Origin: JACTMI01 sp964618415 | GTDB taxonomy: Bacteria; Acidobacteriota; Thermoanaerobaculia; Multivoradales; JAGPDF01 | Direction of reading: 5' to 3' | Length of the DNA stretch: 64,000 bases | Assembly: GCA_964618415.1 (NCBI GenBank) | Contig: CAZUAT010000007.1 | Location: forward strand, 1 to 64,000 | Shown: piece after piece, positions 48,783 through 57,663 of the stretch | Layout of the letters: every line of letters begins with the position of its first letter | Position numbering within the stretch: the stretch's first letter is position 1 | Position numbers and translations under genes: made by a program | The notes under the pieces: model-generated | Told to the model about the DNA's origin: nothing | Seen by the model: the letters and a program-made list of their open reading frames with translations, nothing else | Database searches by the model: none

Positions 48783-49516
48783 TCCTCTCGGATCTGCACG
48801 GCAATACGACCGCCCTCTCGGCGGTGCTCCGCCGTGTGCGCCGCAAGCACTTCGACGGCACCTTTCTGCTCGGCGATCTGGTCGGGTACGGTGCCGGCCC
48901 GAACCAGGTCGTCGAGGACGTGCGCCGACGCCTGCCGGGCCCGGTGTGGAAGATTCGCGGGAACCACGACAAGGTCGTGGCGGGGATCGAGACGGGAGAG
49001 AACTTCAACCAGGCAGCGCTGCAGGCGGCGCGCTGGACCGCGGGCAAGCTGACCGCGGCCAATCTGCGCTTCGTGCGCGAACTCCCTCAGGGGCCGATCG
49101 GCGCGCCGGGTGAAGTGACTCTCTGTCACGGCTCGCCCGCCGACGAGGACCAGTATCTGTTTTCGGTCTACGAGGCCTGGGAGGCGTTCAACCTCTGGGA
49201 CGGGCAGGTGGCCTTCTTCGGGCATACCCACGTGCCGTCGCTGTTCGTTGCCCAGGGGCGGGAGGTCCGCGTCGCCCTGCTCAGCGGGACGACCGGTTCG
49301 ATCCGCATCGAGCCGGGCCTGCGCTACCTCATCAACCCGGGTTCAGTCGGCCAGCCCCGCGATCGCGATCCCCGGGCGGCCTACATGACGTTCGACACCG
49401 AGAAGCGTCTGGTGCGCTGGCACCGCGTTCCGTACTCGGTCCAGCGGGCTGGACAGCTGATCCTCGACGCCGGGTTGCCGAAGGTGCTCGCCGACCGGCT
49501 CGCGCTCGGCGTCTGA
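48770..49516 (+). CDS. Calcineurin-like metallophosphoesterase
   Basis: A 248-residue metallophosphoesterase. Metal ligands are seen in LSDLHGN (DxH), LLGDLVGYG (GDxxG), IRGNHDKV (GNHD), TLCHGSP and FFGHTHVP (GHTH). This short form is common in bacteria and is often annotated as a predicted phosphodiesterase or diadenosine tetraphosphatase-like protein; the substrate is unknown. The GTG start follows GGAG by 5 nt and lies within the aroK end. It converges on ccmF with only 6 nt between the stops. Confidence 0.88.
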   Translation: MLYLILSDLHGNTTALSAVLRRVRRKHFDGTFLLGDLVGYGAGPNQVVEDVRRRLPGPVWKIRGNHDKVVAGIETGENFNQAALQAARWTAGKLTAANLRFVRELPQGPIGAPGEVTLCHGSPADEDQYLFSVYEAWEAFNLWDGQVAFFGHTHVPSLFVAQGREVRVALLSGTTGSIRIEPGLRYLINPGSVGQPRDRDPRAAYMTFDTEKRLVRWHRVPYSVQRAGQLILDAGLPKVLADRLALGV

Positions 49517-49522
49517 GCCGGA

Positions 49523-51778
49523 TCAGCTGCCGGGCGTCGCGGCGTCGAGACGGCGCAGCTGACGCGCGCGGGCGATCAGCGCCAGGATGCCGCCGGCCAG
49601 CACGACGTACATTCCCCACCAGACGGCCTGCACGAGCGGCTTGCGCGTCACGTCGAGAGACAGGCGCGGCGGCACGCCTTCTTCGCCTCCCACGCCCTCG
49701 AACAGCAGCCGCACGGCGCCGGCTGTCGCGTCGATCCCGCCGACGGCCACTCGACCGCCGCCGGCGAGGGCGACCGGCGCGAAGTCGACCCGCCCGTCGC
49801 CGCTGAATCGATAGGCCGGCTCGAGCCGTTCGACGGCGCCGTTGCGCGTGATCTCCAGAATCGCGCCCACGGAGACCGGCTGGCCGGCGGCCATCTGTGC
49901 GAGGGCATTGCCGTCGTGCTCCAGGTTGAATCCGACGAACCGGACCTCGGCCTCGCCGATGCGGTCCGACTCACCCTTGCGCAGGGCGAGCCGGGCGATC
50001 CCAGCCGGCTGGCCGGGGTCGTACTCGAGCGGCGACAGGTACAGGTCCGCGAGCATCGTGCTGCGGATGTCGGGATTGACCATCAGCTGCCGCGTCCGCT
50101 GGTTGGCAAAGATCGCCGGGTGCGCCGTCCAGATCGTCTCGCCGTTGCGGCGGACGGTCACTTCGGTGCGCTCTTTCTGAAAGCCCTGGCGCTCGATGAA
50201 CCGTTCGAAGGTCAGCGTGTAAGCGCCGACATCGACCGGCTGGCCGCGCAGCAGGGTCACCTTGACGCTCTCGTCGTACGCCGACGAGGCGAGAAATCCG
50301 ACCAGCATGATCCCGACGCCGACGTGGGCGAGGTAGCCGCCGGCGCTCGCCAGCTTGCCGTTGCGCGCCAGCTGCGCGACGCGGAGCAGGTTGTTGGCGA
50401 GGGCCGAGCAGGCCAGCAGCAGGAAGAGCACATGGAACGGATCGTGGACGCCGAGGCCGATCGCGCCACAGGTGGCGAGGAAGCCGAACGCAATGCCCGG
50501 CAGCGCCTTGCGCAGGATTGCCCGCCAGGTCTCCTCACCGCGCCAGGTCAGAAACGGCACCAGCGCGAGCAGAAAGGCGATCAGCAGGGCGATCGGAAGA
50601 TTGACGCGGTTGTAGAACTCGGGGCCGACCTGGCCGGGGTTCTCCATGAAGCGAGTGAGCAGCGGCGCCGACGTCCCCAGCGTCACGACGGTCGCGCAGG
50701 CGAGCAGAGCGACGCTCGCCAGCACCAGGAAGGTGCCGCGCGACAGGCCCGGGTCGACGTTGGTACCGGTTTCGACCGAGGACAGCCGGGTGCCGAGCAG
50801 GATCACCGCCATGCCGCCGAACAGCGCCATGATGGCGATCAGCCAGCCGGAGATGCCGAGGTCGACGAAGCTGTGTACGGAGAAGTCGGCCAGAACGCCC
50901 GAGCGGGTCAGGAAGGTGCCGTAGAGCACCGACAGGAAGACCAGCGCCGCCAGCACCAGGTTGAGGCGCCGGAAGCGGCCGCGGGTACGCTCCAGGTAGA
51001 GGCCGTGGACCAGCGCCGTGCCGAACAGCCAGGGGATGAGCGAAGCGTTCTCCACCGGGTCCCAGCCCCAGAAGCCGCCCCAGCCGAGAGTGGCGTACGC
51101 CCAGTAGCCGCCGAGCAGGATCGCGCCGCCCAGCACCAGGAATCCGGCCAGCGCCCAGGGGAAGGCGCGGGTGGCCCACTCGGACGTGTCTCGCCGCAGC
51201 AGCGCCGACATCGCGAAAGCAAACGGGACGGCCGCCAGGGCGTAGCCGACGAACATGATCGGCGGGTGGATCACCATCCAGTTGTCCTGCAACAACGGAT
51301 TGAGCCCCTGGCCGTCCACCGGCGCATGGCCGAGCATCGTGAACGGGTTCTCGCGCACCAGGATCAAGAGCAGCCCGAGCTGGGCGAGCAGGTAGATGCC
51401 CATGACCGAGGGCTCCTGCCGGCCGGTGGTGCGCATCAGCGGCAGACCGATCAGGGCGCCGAAAAGCAGCCAGATCAGGAAGCTGCCTTTCTGACCGGCC
51501 CAGAAGGCGGCGAGCTGGAAATACCACGGCAGGTCGAGGCCGGAGTACTGGAAGACGTAGTCGATACGGAAGTCCCGACGCCCGAGCGCCAGCAGCAGCA
51601 GCAGCGACGCGCCGACGATGGCGAGGGTGAAGCAGAGGTAGGCGCGACGCGCGAACGGCCGCGCCGACGCGTCGCCGCGGTACAGGTCGAGCCAGCCCCA
51701 CAGAGCGGCCAGCGCGAAGGCGAGCGCGCACCAGAGCGCCACGGCCCCGGGCAGATACAGTCCTGCGAGTCCGTCCAT
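49523..51778 (-). CDS. ccmF: Haem lyase CcmF (cytochrome c maturation)
   Basis: A 751-residue polytopic membrane protein with some 14 helices that ligates haem to apocytochromes c. It shows the WWD-type haem-handling segment GWGGFWGWDPVENASLIPWL, MVIHPPIMFVGYA with a haem-ligand histidine, LTRSGVLADFSVHSF, and a large periplasmic domain near residues 515-720. It is the last gene of the ccmABCDEF run. The ATG at 51778 is preceded by GGTGGA; the gap to ccmE is 34 nt. No ccmG, ccmH or ccmI follows; the operon ends here against a convergent gene. Confidence 0.94.
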   Translation of the reverse strand: MDGLAGLYLPGAVALWCALAFALAALWGWLDLYRGDASARPFARRAYLCFTLAIVGASLLLLLALGRRDFRIDYVFQYSGLDLPWYFQLAAFWAGQKGSFLIWLLFGALIGLPLMRTTGRQEPSVMGIYLLAQLGLLLILVRENPFTMLGHAPVDGQGLNPLLQDNWMVIHPPIMFVGYALAAVPFAFAMSALLRRDTSEWATRAFPWALAGFLVLGGAILLGGYWAYATLGWGGFWGWDPVENASLIPWLFGTALVHGLYLERTRGRFRRLNLVLAALVFLSVLYGTFLTRSGVLADFSVHSFVDLGISGWLIAIMALFGGMAVILLGTRLSSVETGTNVDPGLSRGTFLVLASVALLACATVVTLGTSAPLLTRFMENPGQVGPEFYNRVNLPIALLIAFLLALVPFLTWRGEETWRAILRKALPGIAFGFLATCGAIGLGVHDPFHVLFLLLACSALANNLLRVAQLARNGKLASAGGYLAHVGVGIMLVGFLASSAYDESVKVTLLRGQPVDVGAYTLTFERFIERQGFQKERTEVTVRRNGETIWTAHPAIFANQRTRQLMVNPDIRSTMLADLYLSPLEYDPGQPAGIARLALRKGESDRIGEAEVRFVGFNLEHDGNALAQMAAGQPVSVGAILEITRNGAVERLEPAYRFSGDGRVDFAPVALAGGGRVAVGGIDATAGAVRLLFEGVGGEEGVPPRLSLDVTRKPLVQAVWWGMYVVLAGGILALIARARQLRRLDAATPGS

Positions 51779-51812
51779 CAGTTCCACCGCCGCGGCCGCC
51801 GGCTGTTGTGCA

Positions 51813-52214
51813 TCATGAGTACTCCTTGACCTCGACTTCGGCGCCCTGGTACTTGCTCGGGCACTTGACGAGCAGCTTCCCGGCGGCGAAGCGGGAGGCG
51901 GCGGCGTCCCAGCGCCCGATGGCAACGATCGAGATCGCGTCCTCGAAGTTGGCCGGCTTTACGCCGTCGTACTCGACCTCGAGGCGCTCGCCGGTCGTCG
52001 GGTCGAGGAGTCGAAAACGCAGCCTGGACGACTCGGTGTCGTAGCTGGTGCTGCCCTTGTCGAGCGACCCGGCCACCTGCACGGTGCGCCCGGCGCGGCG
52101 GGCCTCTTCATAGGACACGTAGGGAGTCAGGCTGGAACGGAACGAGGCGAACGCGAAACTCGCGAACACCGCCAGCAGCACGAAGCCCATGATGGTCCAG
52201 CCGCGGCGGCTCAT
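51813..52214 (-). CDS. ccmE: Haem chaperone CcmE, cysteine (CxxxY) type
   Basis: A 133-residue membrane-anchored periplasmic haem chaperone: N-terminal anchor helix (IMGFVLLAVFASFAF), OB-fold strands (GRTVQVAGSLDKGS, RLRFRLLDPTTG, VEYDGVKPANF) and LLVKCPSKYQ at the C-terminus. The classical haem-binding motif is HxxxY; here it is Cys118-P-S-K-Tyr122, the variant known from Desulfovibrio and archaeal CcmE. The ATG at 52214 overlaps the ccmD stop. Haem is passed to it by CcmC and on to CcmF. Confidence 0.92.
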   Translation of the reverse strand: MSRRGWTIMGFVLLAVFASFAFASFRSSLTPYVSYEEARRAGRTVQVAGSLDKGSTSYDTESSRLRFRLLDPTTGERLEVEYDGVKPANFEDAISIVAIGRWDAAASRFAAGKLLVKCPSKYQGAEVEVKEYS

Positions 52215-52321
52215 CGCTGCTGCTCCAGCTCGTCCAGGCGGCGATCGATCCGATACAGGTACCAGACCAGCCCGGACCAGATGACGAGGTTGACGGCAGT
52301 GACCCAGATCGGTCCACCCAT
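52211..52321 (-). CDS. ccmD: CcmD-like small membrane protein
   Basis: A 36-residue single-helix protein (VTAVNLVIWSGLVWYLYRID) with a charged C-terminal tail (RRLDELEQQR). Its size, one membrane helix and place between ccmC and ccmE fit CcmD, which helps release holo-CcmE from the CcmABC complex. Its start codon shares a base with the ccmC stop and its stop overlaps the ccmE start, so all three are coupled. Sequence conservation in CcmD is low, so the call leans on position. Confidence 0.75.
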   Translation of the reverse strand: MGGPIWVTAVNLVIWSGLVWYLYRIDRRLDELEQQR

Positions 52322-53001
52322 CAGACGATCCTTTCGCGGTGAGCATGCGCGGCGGTCTCGGCGCGTCGGCGCAGGCGGTGGAGGAGGAAGTAGAACAGCG
52401 TGAAACCGCACATGCTGGCCAGCAGCACCGTCAGCATGCGCGGCTCGACCTCGACCTCGCCGCTCCGGTTGACGACGGGCTCCGGATGCAGGGAGAAGCC
52501 GAGGCGCGGCAGCACCCAGTAGAAGAACGGCGCCACCACCAGCCCGAGAGATGCGTAGGCGGCGGCCAGCCGGCCGCGCGACTGCGGATCGGCGACTGCG
52601 GCTCGCAGCGCCAGGTAGGCGGCGTAGAAGAGCAGCGCCACCACGATCGAAGTCTGCCGCGGGTCCCAGTTCCACCAGCTGCCCCACTCGATGCGGGCCC
52701 AGATGGCGCCGCTGACGGTGGCCAGCACCGCGAACAGCAGACCGATTTCGACCGCGGCCGCCGCCGAACGGTCGTGGCGTGCTTCCCGCGCACCGGCCAG
52801 GTAGCGCACGCTGGACACCCCGGCGGCCATGAAGGCGACAAAGGAGACCCACGCCACCGGCACGTGGAAGAAGAGAATCCGACTCGAGTCGCCCTGGAAC
52901 CCTTCGGCCAGCGGCGCCCAGTGGTAGGCGGCGACGATGACCGCGCACATCCACAGCCAGCAGAGGCAGAGGAGCAGCGACGACGGGGCAGGCCTTCTCA
53001 T
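52321..53001 (-). CDS. ccmC: Haem exporter subunit CcmC
   Basis: A 226-residue protein with six membrane helices that attaches haem to CcmE. The haem-handling tryptophan motif is EWGSWWNWDPRQTS, flanked by FFHVPVAWVSF and a later histidine (FSLHPEP), as in the family. The ATG at 53001 overlaps the ccmB stop by 4 nt. The C-terminal tail is rich in His and Arg. Confidence 0.94.
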   Translation of the reverse strand: MRRPAPSSLLLCLCWLWMCAVIVAAYHWAPLAEGFQGDSSRILFFHVPVAWVSFVAFMAAGVSSVRYLAGAREARHDRSAAAAVEIGLLFAVLATVSGAIWARIEWGSWWNWDPRQTSIVVALLFYAAYLALRAAVADPQSRGRLAAAYASLGLVVAPFFYWVLPRLGFSLHPEPVVNRSGEVEVEPRMLTVLLASMCGFTLFYFLLHRLRRRAETAAHAHRERIV

Positions 53002-53678
53002 GGGTTCCAGATCGCGGGGAAGAGGAGGAAGCCCGCGACCACGACGGAGCCATCATACAGGAGCAGCTGCGTCAGAACGGGCCCCGCGGCGGCCTCGGCG
53101 ACGAGGGCCGAGCGTGTCGCGGCTACCGCCAGGACGGCCAGCGGGACGAGCAACGGGAAGGCGAGCGCGGCGAAGAGCGTGGTGGCGCCGCGGCCCTGGG
53201 CAACGATTGCCGCCAGCACGGTCGTCGCTGCGGCCAGGCCCAGTCCACCGGCCGCCAGCGCGGCGACGAAGCGGCCCGGCGCCGCCACCTGCAGGTCGAA
53301 CAACGCCACCGCGAGCGGTGCTGCGATCGCCTCGAGCAGGGCGATCAGCGAGCCGACCCAGAGCAGCTTGCCGGCGAACACCGCAGACGGCCGCGCTGCC
53401 AGGCGGAGCGCCGCGGCAGTTCGCGCCTCTTCCTCGTGCACGAACGCCCGCGGCAGGCCGGCGGCGGCGGCGAACAGCAGCAGGATCCAGAGCAGGGCCG
53501 CGACTACCTCGGCGCGCCCGTCGGCAGGACCGGCGAGGGGCCCGAGCGCCAGGCTGGCAATCAGCAGCGTCGACAGGGAGAACAGCACCAGCGAGGTCAC
53601 GGAGTGTCGGGCGCGAGCTTCGCTGCGCCAGTCCTTACCGAAGACCGCCAGCGCTTCAGCCAGCCAGGTCGACTTCAC
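52998..53678 (-). CDS. ccmB: Haem exporter membrane subunit CcmB
   Basis: A 226-residue protein with six membrane helices. The N-terminal amphipathic part (FGKDWRSEARARHSVTSLVLF), LLFAAAAGLPRAFVHEEEA and the C-terminal QLLLYDGSVVVAGFLLFP fit CcmB, the permease that works with CcmA. The GTG start lies within the end of ccmA (23-nt overlap). CcmAB hydrolyses ATP to free haem-loaded CcmE from CcmCD. Confidence 0.9.
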   Translation of the reverse strand: MKSTWLAEALAVFGKDWRSEARARHSVTSLVLFSLSTLLIASLALGPLAGPADGRAEVVAALLWILLLFAAAAGLPRAFVHEEEARTAAALRLAARPSAVFAGKLLWVGSLIALLEAIAAPLAVALFDLQVAAPGRFVAALAAGGLGLAAATTVLAAIVAQGRGATTLFAALAFPLLVPLAVLAVAATRSALVAEAAAGPVLTQLLLYDGSVVVAGFLLFPAIWNP

Positions 53679-54270
53679 CGGCCACTCCGGGCAGCGCGAT
53701 CGCGGCCGGGCTCGCCACCACGGCGAGCCCGCCCGAGGCCAGATGTTCGTCGAGCAGGGCGCGGGCGGTCTGCACGCCGGCCTCGTCTAGGTTCTGGAAC
53801 GGCTCGTCGAGCAGCAACACGCAAGGAGCGTGGAGCAGTGCGAAGACCCACCGCATGCGCTGCTGCATACCCGACGAGAGGACGCGCCACGGACGCTGCG
53901 GCGGCAGTTCGAATCGCGCCGTCAGCCGGGAGGCCAGGTCCGGCGAGACGCCGCGCAGGCTGGCGAAAAGCTCACCGTTCTCGCGCACGGTCAGTTCCTC
54001 GTAGAGCGCCAGGTCGGGAGCCAGGTAGCCGGCGCGCCGCCGCCGGTGCGCGGTGTCGAAGTCGAGTCCGTGCTCGCGGACCCGGATGTCGCCGCGGTCG
54101 GGCGCCAGCAGGCCCGCCAGACAGCGCAGCAGCGTCGACTTGCCGCTGCCGTTCGGCCCGCGCACCGCCAGCAGGCCGCCCTCCTCGACCTCGCCCGACA
54201 CGTCGCGCAGGACCGGGAGCGCGTCGAAGCGGCGGCTCAGGCCGACAAAGGAAAGGCTCGTTGCGACCAC
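53656..54270 (-). CDS. ccmA: Haem exporter ATP-binding subunit CcmA
   Basis: A 204-residue ABC ATPase: Walker A GPNGSGKST, signature LSSGMQQRMR, Walker B VLLLDEPFQNLD. It is small, as CcmA usually is. The GTG start at 54270 lies 6 nt after TAGGCT with no Shine-Dalgarno, so the operon mRNA is probably leaderless. The GTG-started ccmB follows in overlap. Confidence 0.92.
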   Translation of the reverse strand: MVATSLSFVGLSRRFDALPVLRDVSGEVEEGGLLAVRGPNGSGKSTLLRCLAGLLAPDRGDIRVREHGLDFDTAHRRRRAGYLAPDLALYEELTVRENGELFASLRGVSPDLASRLTARFELPPQRPWRVLSSGMQQRMRWVFALLHAPCVLLLDEPFQNLDEAGVQTARALLDEHLASGGLAVVASPAAIALPGVAGEVDLAG

Positions 54271-54276
54271 CGGAGC

Positions 54277-54309
54277 AGCCTATCGGATCGGCAGCGGGCG
54301 GATTAGCAT
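54277..54309. promoter_or_regulatory. Divergent -10-like elements, ccm operon and HEAT/cyclophilin gene
   Basis: On the minus strand TAGGCT (54282-54277) ends 6 nt before the ccmA GTG; on the plus strand TAGCAT (54304-54309) ends 5 nt before the ATG at 54315. Only 44 nt separate the two start codons and neither has a Shine-Dalgarno. A compact divergent promoter for two leaderless mRNAs is likely. Confidence 0.4.
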
Positions 54310-54314
54310 CGGGT

Positions 54315-56354
54315 ATGACTTCGTCTGCACGCCAGGTGACGTGGCTGTTCCTGCTCGCTCCGACGCTGGTGCTGGCCGCCTGCCGGTCGACAACGGCGCC
54401 GCCGCCGCAGCCCGGGCCGACACCGGACCTCGCCGCCCCCGATGCCGGCACGCTCGAGAGCCGGGCCATGCTGCTGCTGATGGCGGACCGGCGCCTCTAC
54501 GACTCCACAGCCCTCGAGCTGATGCTCTCCGGGCCGGTGGAGGTCCGGCGCCAGCTGGCGGTGACCCTCGGACAGATCGGAGACGTGCGCGGCCGCAGCC
54601 TGCTCCAGGGGCTGCTGGTCGATATCGACAATGAGGTTCGGAGTGCGGCGGCGTTCGCGCTCGGGGAGCTGGGCGCGCCGGAGGCTCGGCGGGCGCTGAT
54701 CGTGGCAGCAGTCGACGACGATCCGGCCGTCGGCCGCCTGGCGGTCGAAGCGCTCGGCAAGATCGGGGCCCCGCTGGCGGAGGTCCGTCGCGCGCTCGGG
54801 GCCCTGGAGGCAGACGAGGCGTGGGCGCGCCTCGCCCCGTCCCTGTTCCGCTTCCGCGAGCCGGCGACCGTCGACGCGGCCGTCGAGGGGCTTACCCGAA
54901 CCGAGCTCGCGGTGCGCGCCGGCAGTGCCTATGCCCTTGGCCGCGAGCCTCGACCGGACGGGGCCGAGGCGCTTCGGGGCCTGCTGACGGACGACGATCC
55001 ATTCGTGCGCGCCTGGGCGGCGCGCGGTCTCGGGGAGGTGGGCGGCCTCGGCGACCTGGCGCGGCTGCTGCCGCTGCTCGACGACGCAGAGCTGTCGCCG
55101 CGCGTGCAGGCGATGCGCGCCGGGGCGCGCCTTCTCGCCCGCTTCGAGGCGCTGCCGCCGCTCGACTGGGGAGACCGGCTCGCAGCGGCAGTCGACGACG
55201 CGCAGCCGGGCGCCGCCGCCACGGCGATCGAGGCCGCCGGCCGGTTCCTGCCGCACCCGGAGCTCGAGGCACGACTTCGCAAGGCGCTCGACGACGGCGA
55301 GCCCCGCCAGCGCGAGCTGGCTCTGCTGGCGCTCGCGACTGGCGGTGTCGACGATGCGGCCGGCCTCGTCACTGCCGCGGCGAGTGCCGGGGAGCGGTTG
55401 ATGCGCGCCCGCGCCGCAGAAGCGGCGGCCCGCCTCGGCGACCTCGACACCCTCCTGGCCCTGCAACTCGATCCCGAGGCGATGGTGCGCGTGGCAGCGC
55501 TCGAGGGGTTGGCGAGGGGCGCCGGCGGCGCGCTGGGAGACCTGGTGCGCCGGAGCCTGCGCGACTCCGACCCGACGGTGCGCGCCACCGCGCTGGACCT
55601 GCTGGCGGGGGAGCCGGTGCTCGCGGCTGCCGAGCTGGCGCCGGTGATCGACGCCGAACGCGGAGAGCGAATGAACGATGCCCGGCTGGCGGGAATTCGG
55701 GCGCTGGTGTCGCGGGGGCGGGCGGAGGAGTCCGAGCGGGCCGCGGTCGTCGAGGCGCTGCTGCGGCTCCTCGAGGACGAGGACCCGCTGGCGCGGCGGG
55801 AGGCCGCGGCCGGGCTGGCGGGACTGGGAGAGGCGCGGCCGGGGATCGGCGCTGCCGCTCCTCTCCACGGCCTGGGCTACTACCGTCAGGTGTTGCTGCA
55901 GACCACCGCAGCGCGGCGCGTTCGCGTGGTCACCGAACGGGGCCCGGTGGAGATCGAACTGACCTGTCCGCAGACGCCGCTCACCTGCCTGTCGTTCTTG
56001 CAGCTCGCCGGGCAGCGCTACTTCGACGGGCTGACGTTCCACCGCGTGGTCCCGGACTTCGTCGTCCAGGGGGGCGATCCGCGCGGCGACGGCTGGGGCG
56101 GGCCCGGCTACACCCTGCGGGACGAGGTCCATCCCCTCCGCTTCGAGCGCGGCGTGCTCGGCATGGCGTTGTCGGGCCCGGACACGGGCGGCAGCCAGTT
56201 CTTCCTGACCCTTTCGCCGCAGCCGCACCTGGATGGTGGGTTCACCGCCTTCGGCCGCGTGGTGTCCGGCCTCGATCGGCTCGACCAGATCCGCCAGGGC
56301 GACCGGATCCTGGAGGTTCGGGAGATTCCTGGCGGCGGCGGCCCGGTCCGCTAA
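54315..56354 (+). CDS. HEAT-repeat lipoprotein fused to a cyclophilin domain
   Basis: A 679-residue predicted lipoprotein (lipobox VLAACRS, Cys23). Residues about 45-515 are HEAT/PBS-lyase-like helical repeats (VRRQLAVTLGQIGD, VRSAAAFALGELG, VRAWAARGLGEVGG and many more). Residues about 525-675 form a peptidyl-prolyl isomerase of the cyclophilin type: FDGLTFHRVVPDFVVQGGDP, LGMALSGPDTGGSQFFLTL and DGGFTAFGRVV. The catalytic Arg is present in FHRVV. A periplasmic or outer-membrane folding factor with a built-in docking solenoid is the natural reading; the client is unknown. Confidence 0.85.
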   Translation: MTSSARQVTWLFLLAPTLVLAACRSTTAPPPQPGPTPDLAAPDAGTLESRAMLLLMADRRLYDSTALELMLSGPVEVRRQLAVTLGQIGDVRGRSLLQGLLVDIDNEVRSAAAFALGELGAPEARRALIVAAVDDDPAVGRLAVEALGKIGAPLAEVRRALGALEADEAWARLAPSLFRFREPATVDAAVEGLTRTELAVRAGSAYALGREPRPDGAEALRGLLTDDDPFVRAWAARGLGEVGGLGDLARLLPLLDDAELSPRVQAMRAGARLLARFEALPPLDWGDRLAAAVDDAQPGAAATAIEAAGRFLPHPELEARLRKALDDGEPRQRELALLALATGGVDDAAGLVTAAASAGERLMRARAAEAAARLGDLDTLLALQLDPEAMVRVAALEGLARGAGGALGDLVRRSLRDSDPTVRATALDLLAGEPVLAAAELAPVIDAERGERMNDARLAGIRALVSRGRAEESERAAVVEALLRLLEDEDPLARREAAAGLAGLGEARPGIGAAAPLHGLGYYRQVLLQTTAARRVRVVTERGPVEIELTCPQTPLTCLSFLQLAGQRYFDGLTFHRVVPDFVVQGGDPRGDGWGGPGYTLRDEVHPLRFERGVLGMALSGPDTGGSQFFLTLSPQPHLDGGFTAFGRVVSGLDRLDQIRQGDRILEVREIPGGGGPVR

Positions 56355-56459
56355 GATCGCCGCTCCCATGCCTCTGGCGGCCGCCGCGCCCCTGCGCCCC
56401 CGGTAGCGGCGCCCGACCGTCCGATCTGCAACCTTCCGCGAACCGGAGACGTACTTCGA

Positions 56460-57041
56460 ATGCCGCACGAGCCCCCGAGCCCTCCGGACGAAGAGCTGGT
56501 GCGAGCGGTCCTTGCCGGGGACCCGGAGCGCTATGGCGAACTCGTCGAGCGCTATCAGGCGCGGTTGATCAACTACCTCAACCGCCTGGTCCGGAACCTC
56601 GACGAGGCCCACGATCTGGCGCAGGAGGTGTTCGTGCGGGTGTACCAGGCTCTCGATCGATTCGATCCGCAGTACCGCTTCTCGACCTGGATCTTCCGGG
56701 TGGCGCAGAACGCGGCGATCGACGTGATCCGCAAGCGGCGATTTCGACTGGTGCCGCTGGTGCGAGCCGGGGAGGACGGCGAGGGACCGCGTGAGCTGGA
56801 GATCGCCGCCGAGGGTCCGAACGCCCAGGAGGCAATGGAGTCGGACCAGAGTGACGCCCGGGTGCGCGCCGCGATCGAGCGGCTGCCGGGCGAGTACCGG
56901 GAGCTGATCGAGTTGCGGCATTACGGCGAGCTGGCCTACGACGAGATCGCGACGCTGCGCACGATGCCGCTCGGAACGGTGAAGAACAAGCTGTTCCGGG
57001 CTCGCCAGATGCTCAAGAATCTGTTGCAGGCCGAGGGCTGA
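56460..57041 (+). CDS. ECF RNA polymerase sigma factor (RpoE-like)
   Basis: A 193-residue sigma factor of the RpoE-like ECF group: region 2 (YGELVERYQARLINYLNRL, DLAQEVFVRVYQALDRFDP, FSTWIFRVAQNAAIDVIRKRR) and region 4 (LPGEYRELIELRHYGELAYDEIA and LGTVKNKLFRARQMLKNLL, in part). It is followed after 27 nt by a zinc-type anti-sigma gene. An ATG start with CGGAG about 13 nt upstream is used. Probable role: envelope stress or export-related transcription, by analogy. Confidence 0.92.
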   Translation: MPHEPPSPPDEELVRAVLAGDPERYGELVERYQARLINYLNRLVRNLDEAHDLAQEVFVRVYQALDRFDPQYRFSTWIFRVAQNAAIDVIRKRRFRLVPLVRAGEDGEGPRELEIAAEGPNAQEAMESDQSDARVRAAIERLPGEYRELIELRHYGELAYDEIATLRTMPLGTVKNKLFRARQMLKNLLQAEG

Positions 57042-57068
57042 CCGGGAAGCAAGCGGAGAGACGGGCAC

Positions 57069-57644
57069 ATGGAGCATCGGACCTATCTCGAGTGGCTGGA
57101 TCTCGACGCCGACGGCGCCCTGGGGGGCGACGAGCGTCGGCAGCTTGCCGAGCACCTGGCGGGCTGCCCGTCGTGTGCGGCCGAGCGCGAGCGGCTCGCG
57201 GCGCTGCTCTCCACGCTGGCCGCCGACCGAGTCGCGGTGCGGCCCGACTTCCGCGCCACGGTGATGGCCTCGCTCCCGGTAGCCCCCTGGGAGAGCCGGG
57301 CGCGTAGCGCCTGGCGCCTGCCGGCCGCACTGCTCGCCGGTCTGGCGATCGCCGCCACGCTGCTGGCTAGCCTGGCGGCCGCCGAGCCGGCGCCGCTCGC
57401 CGGCCCGCTGTCCGCACTGGCCGCGCTCGGCGAGCTGTTCGTCGCGGCGCTCGCCGCGGGCACCGGAATGGTCACTGCGAGCTGGCGCGGTGTGGGCTCG
57501 GCCGTCGGAGAGTGGCTCGGCGCGTCGACGGCCAATCAGATCGGCGCGCTGCTGCTGGTCGTGGGTCTGAATCTGGTCGCCTGGCGGCTGGTGCGTCGAG
57601 TGCGGCGCCCGCAACCCGAGCGGCCCGGTCGCCGGCCCCGCTGA
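57069..57644 (+). CDS. Zinc-finger anti-sigma factor
   Basis: A 191-residue membrane-bound anti-sigma factor. The ZAS motif HLAGCPSC (His29, Cys33, Cys36) lies in the N-terminal cytoplasmic domain. Two hydrophobic segments follow, near residues 83-105 and 155-180, so the protein appears to cross the membrane twice and lacks a large outer domain. It pairs with the sigma factor directly upstream. The C-terminus is a basic tail. Confidence 0.85.
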   Translation: MEHRTYLEWLDLDADGALGGDERRQLAEHLAGCPSCAAERERLAALLSTLAADRVAVRPDFRATVMASLPVAPWESRARSAWRLPAALLAGLAIAATLLASLAAAEPAPLAGPLSALAALGELFVAALAAGTGMVTASWRGVGSAVGEWLGASTANQIGALLLVVGLNLVAWRLVRRVRRPQPERPGRRPR

Positions 57645-57663
57645 CCTCGCCTCCCGGAACACG

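Noticed and set aside
54303..57662. 1119-codon open frame on the minus strand over the HEAT/cyclophilin and sigma genes
   Set aside because: Antisense shadow with Gln/Arg/Ala-rich translation and no recognisable domain.
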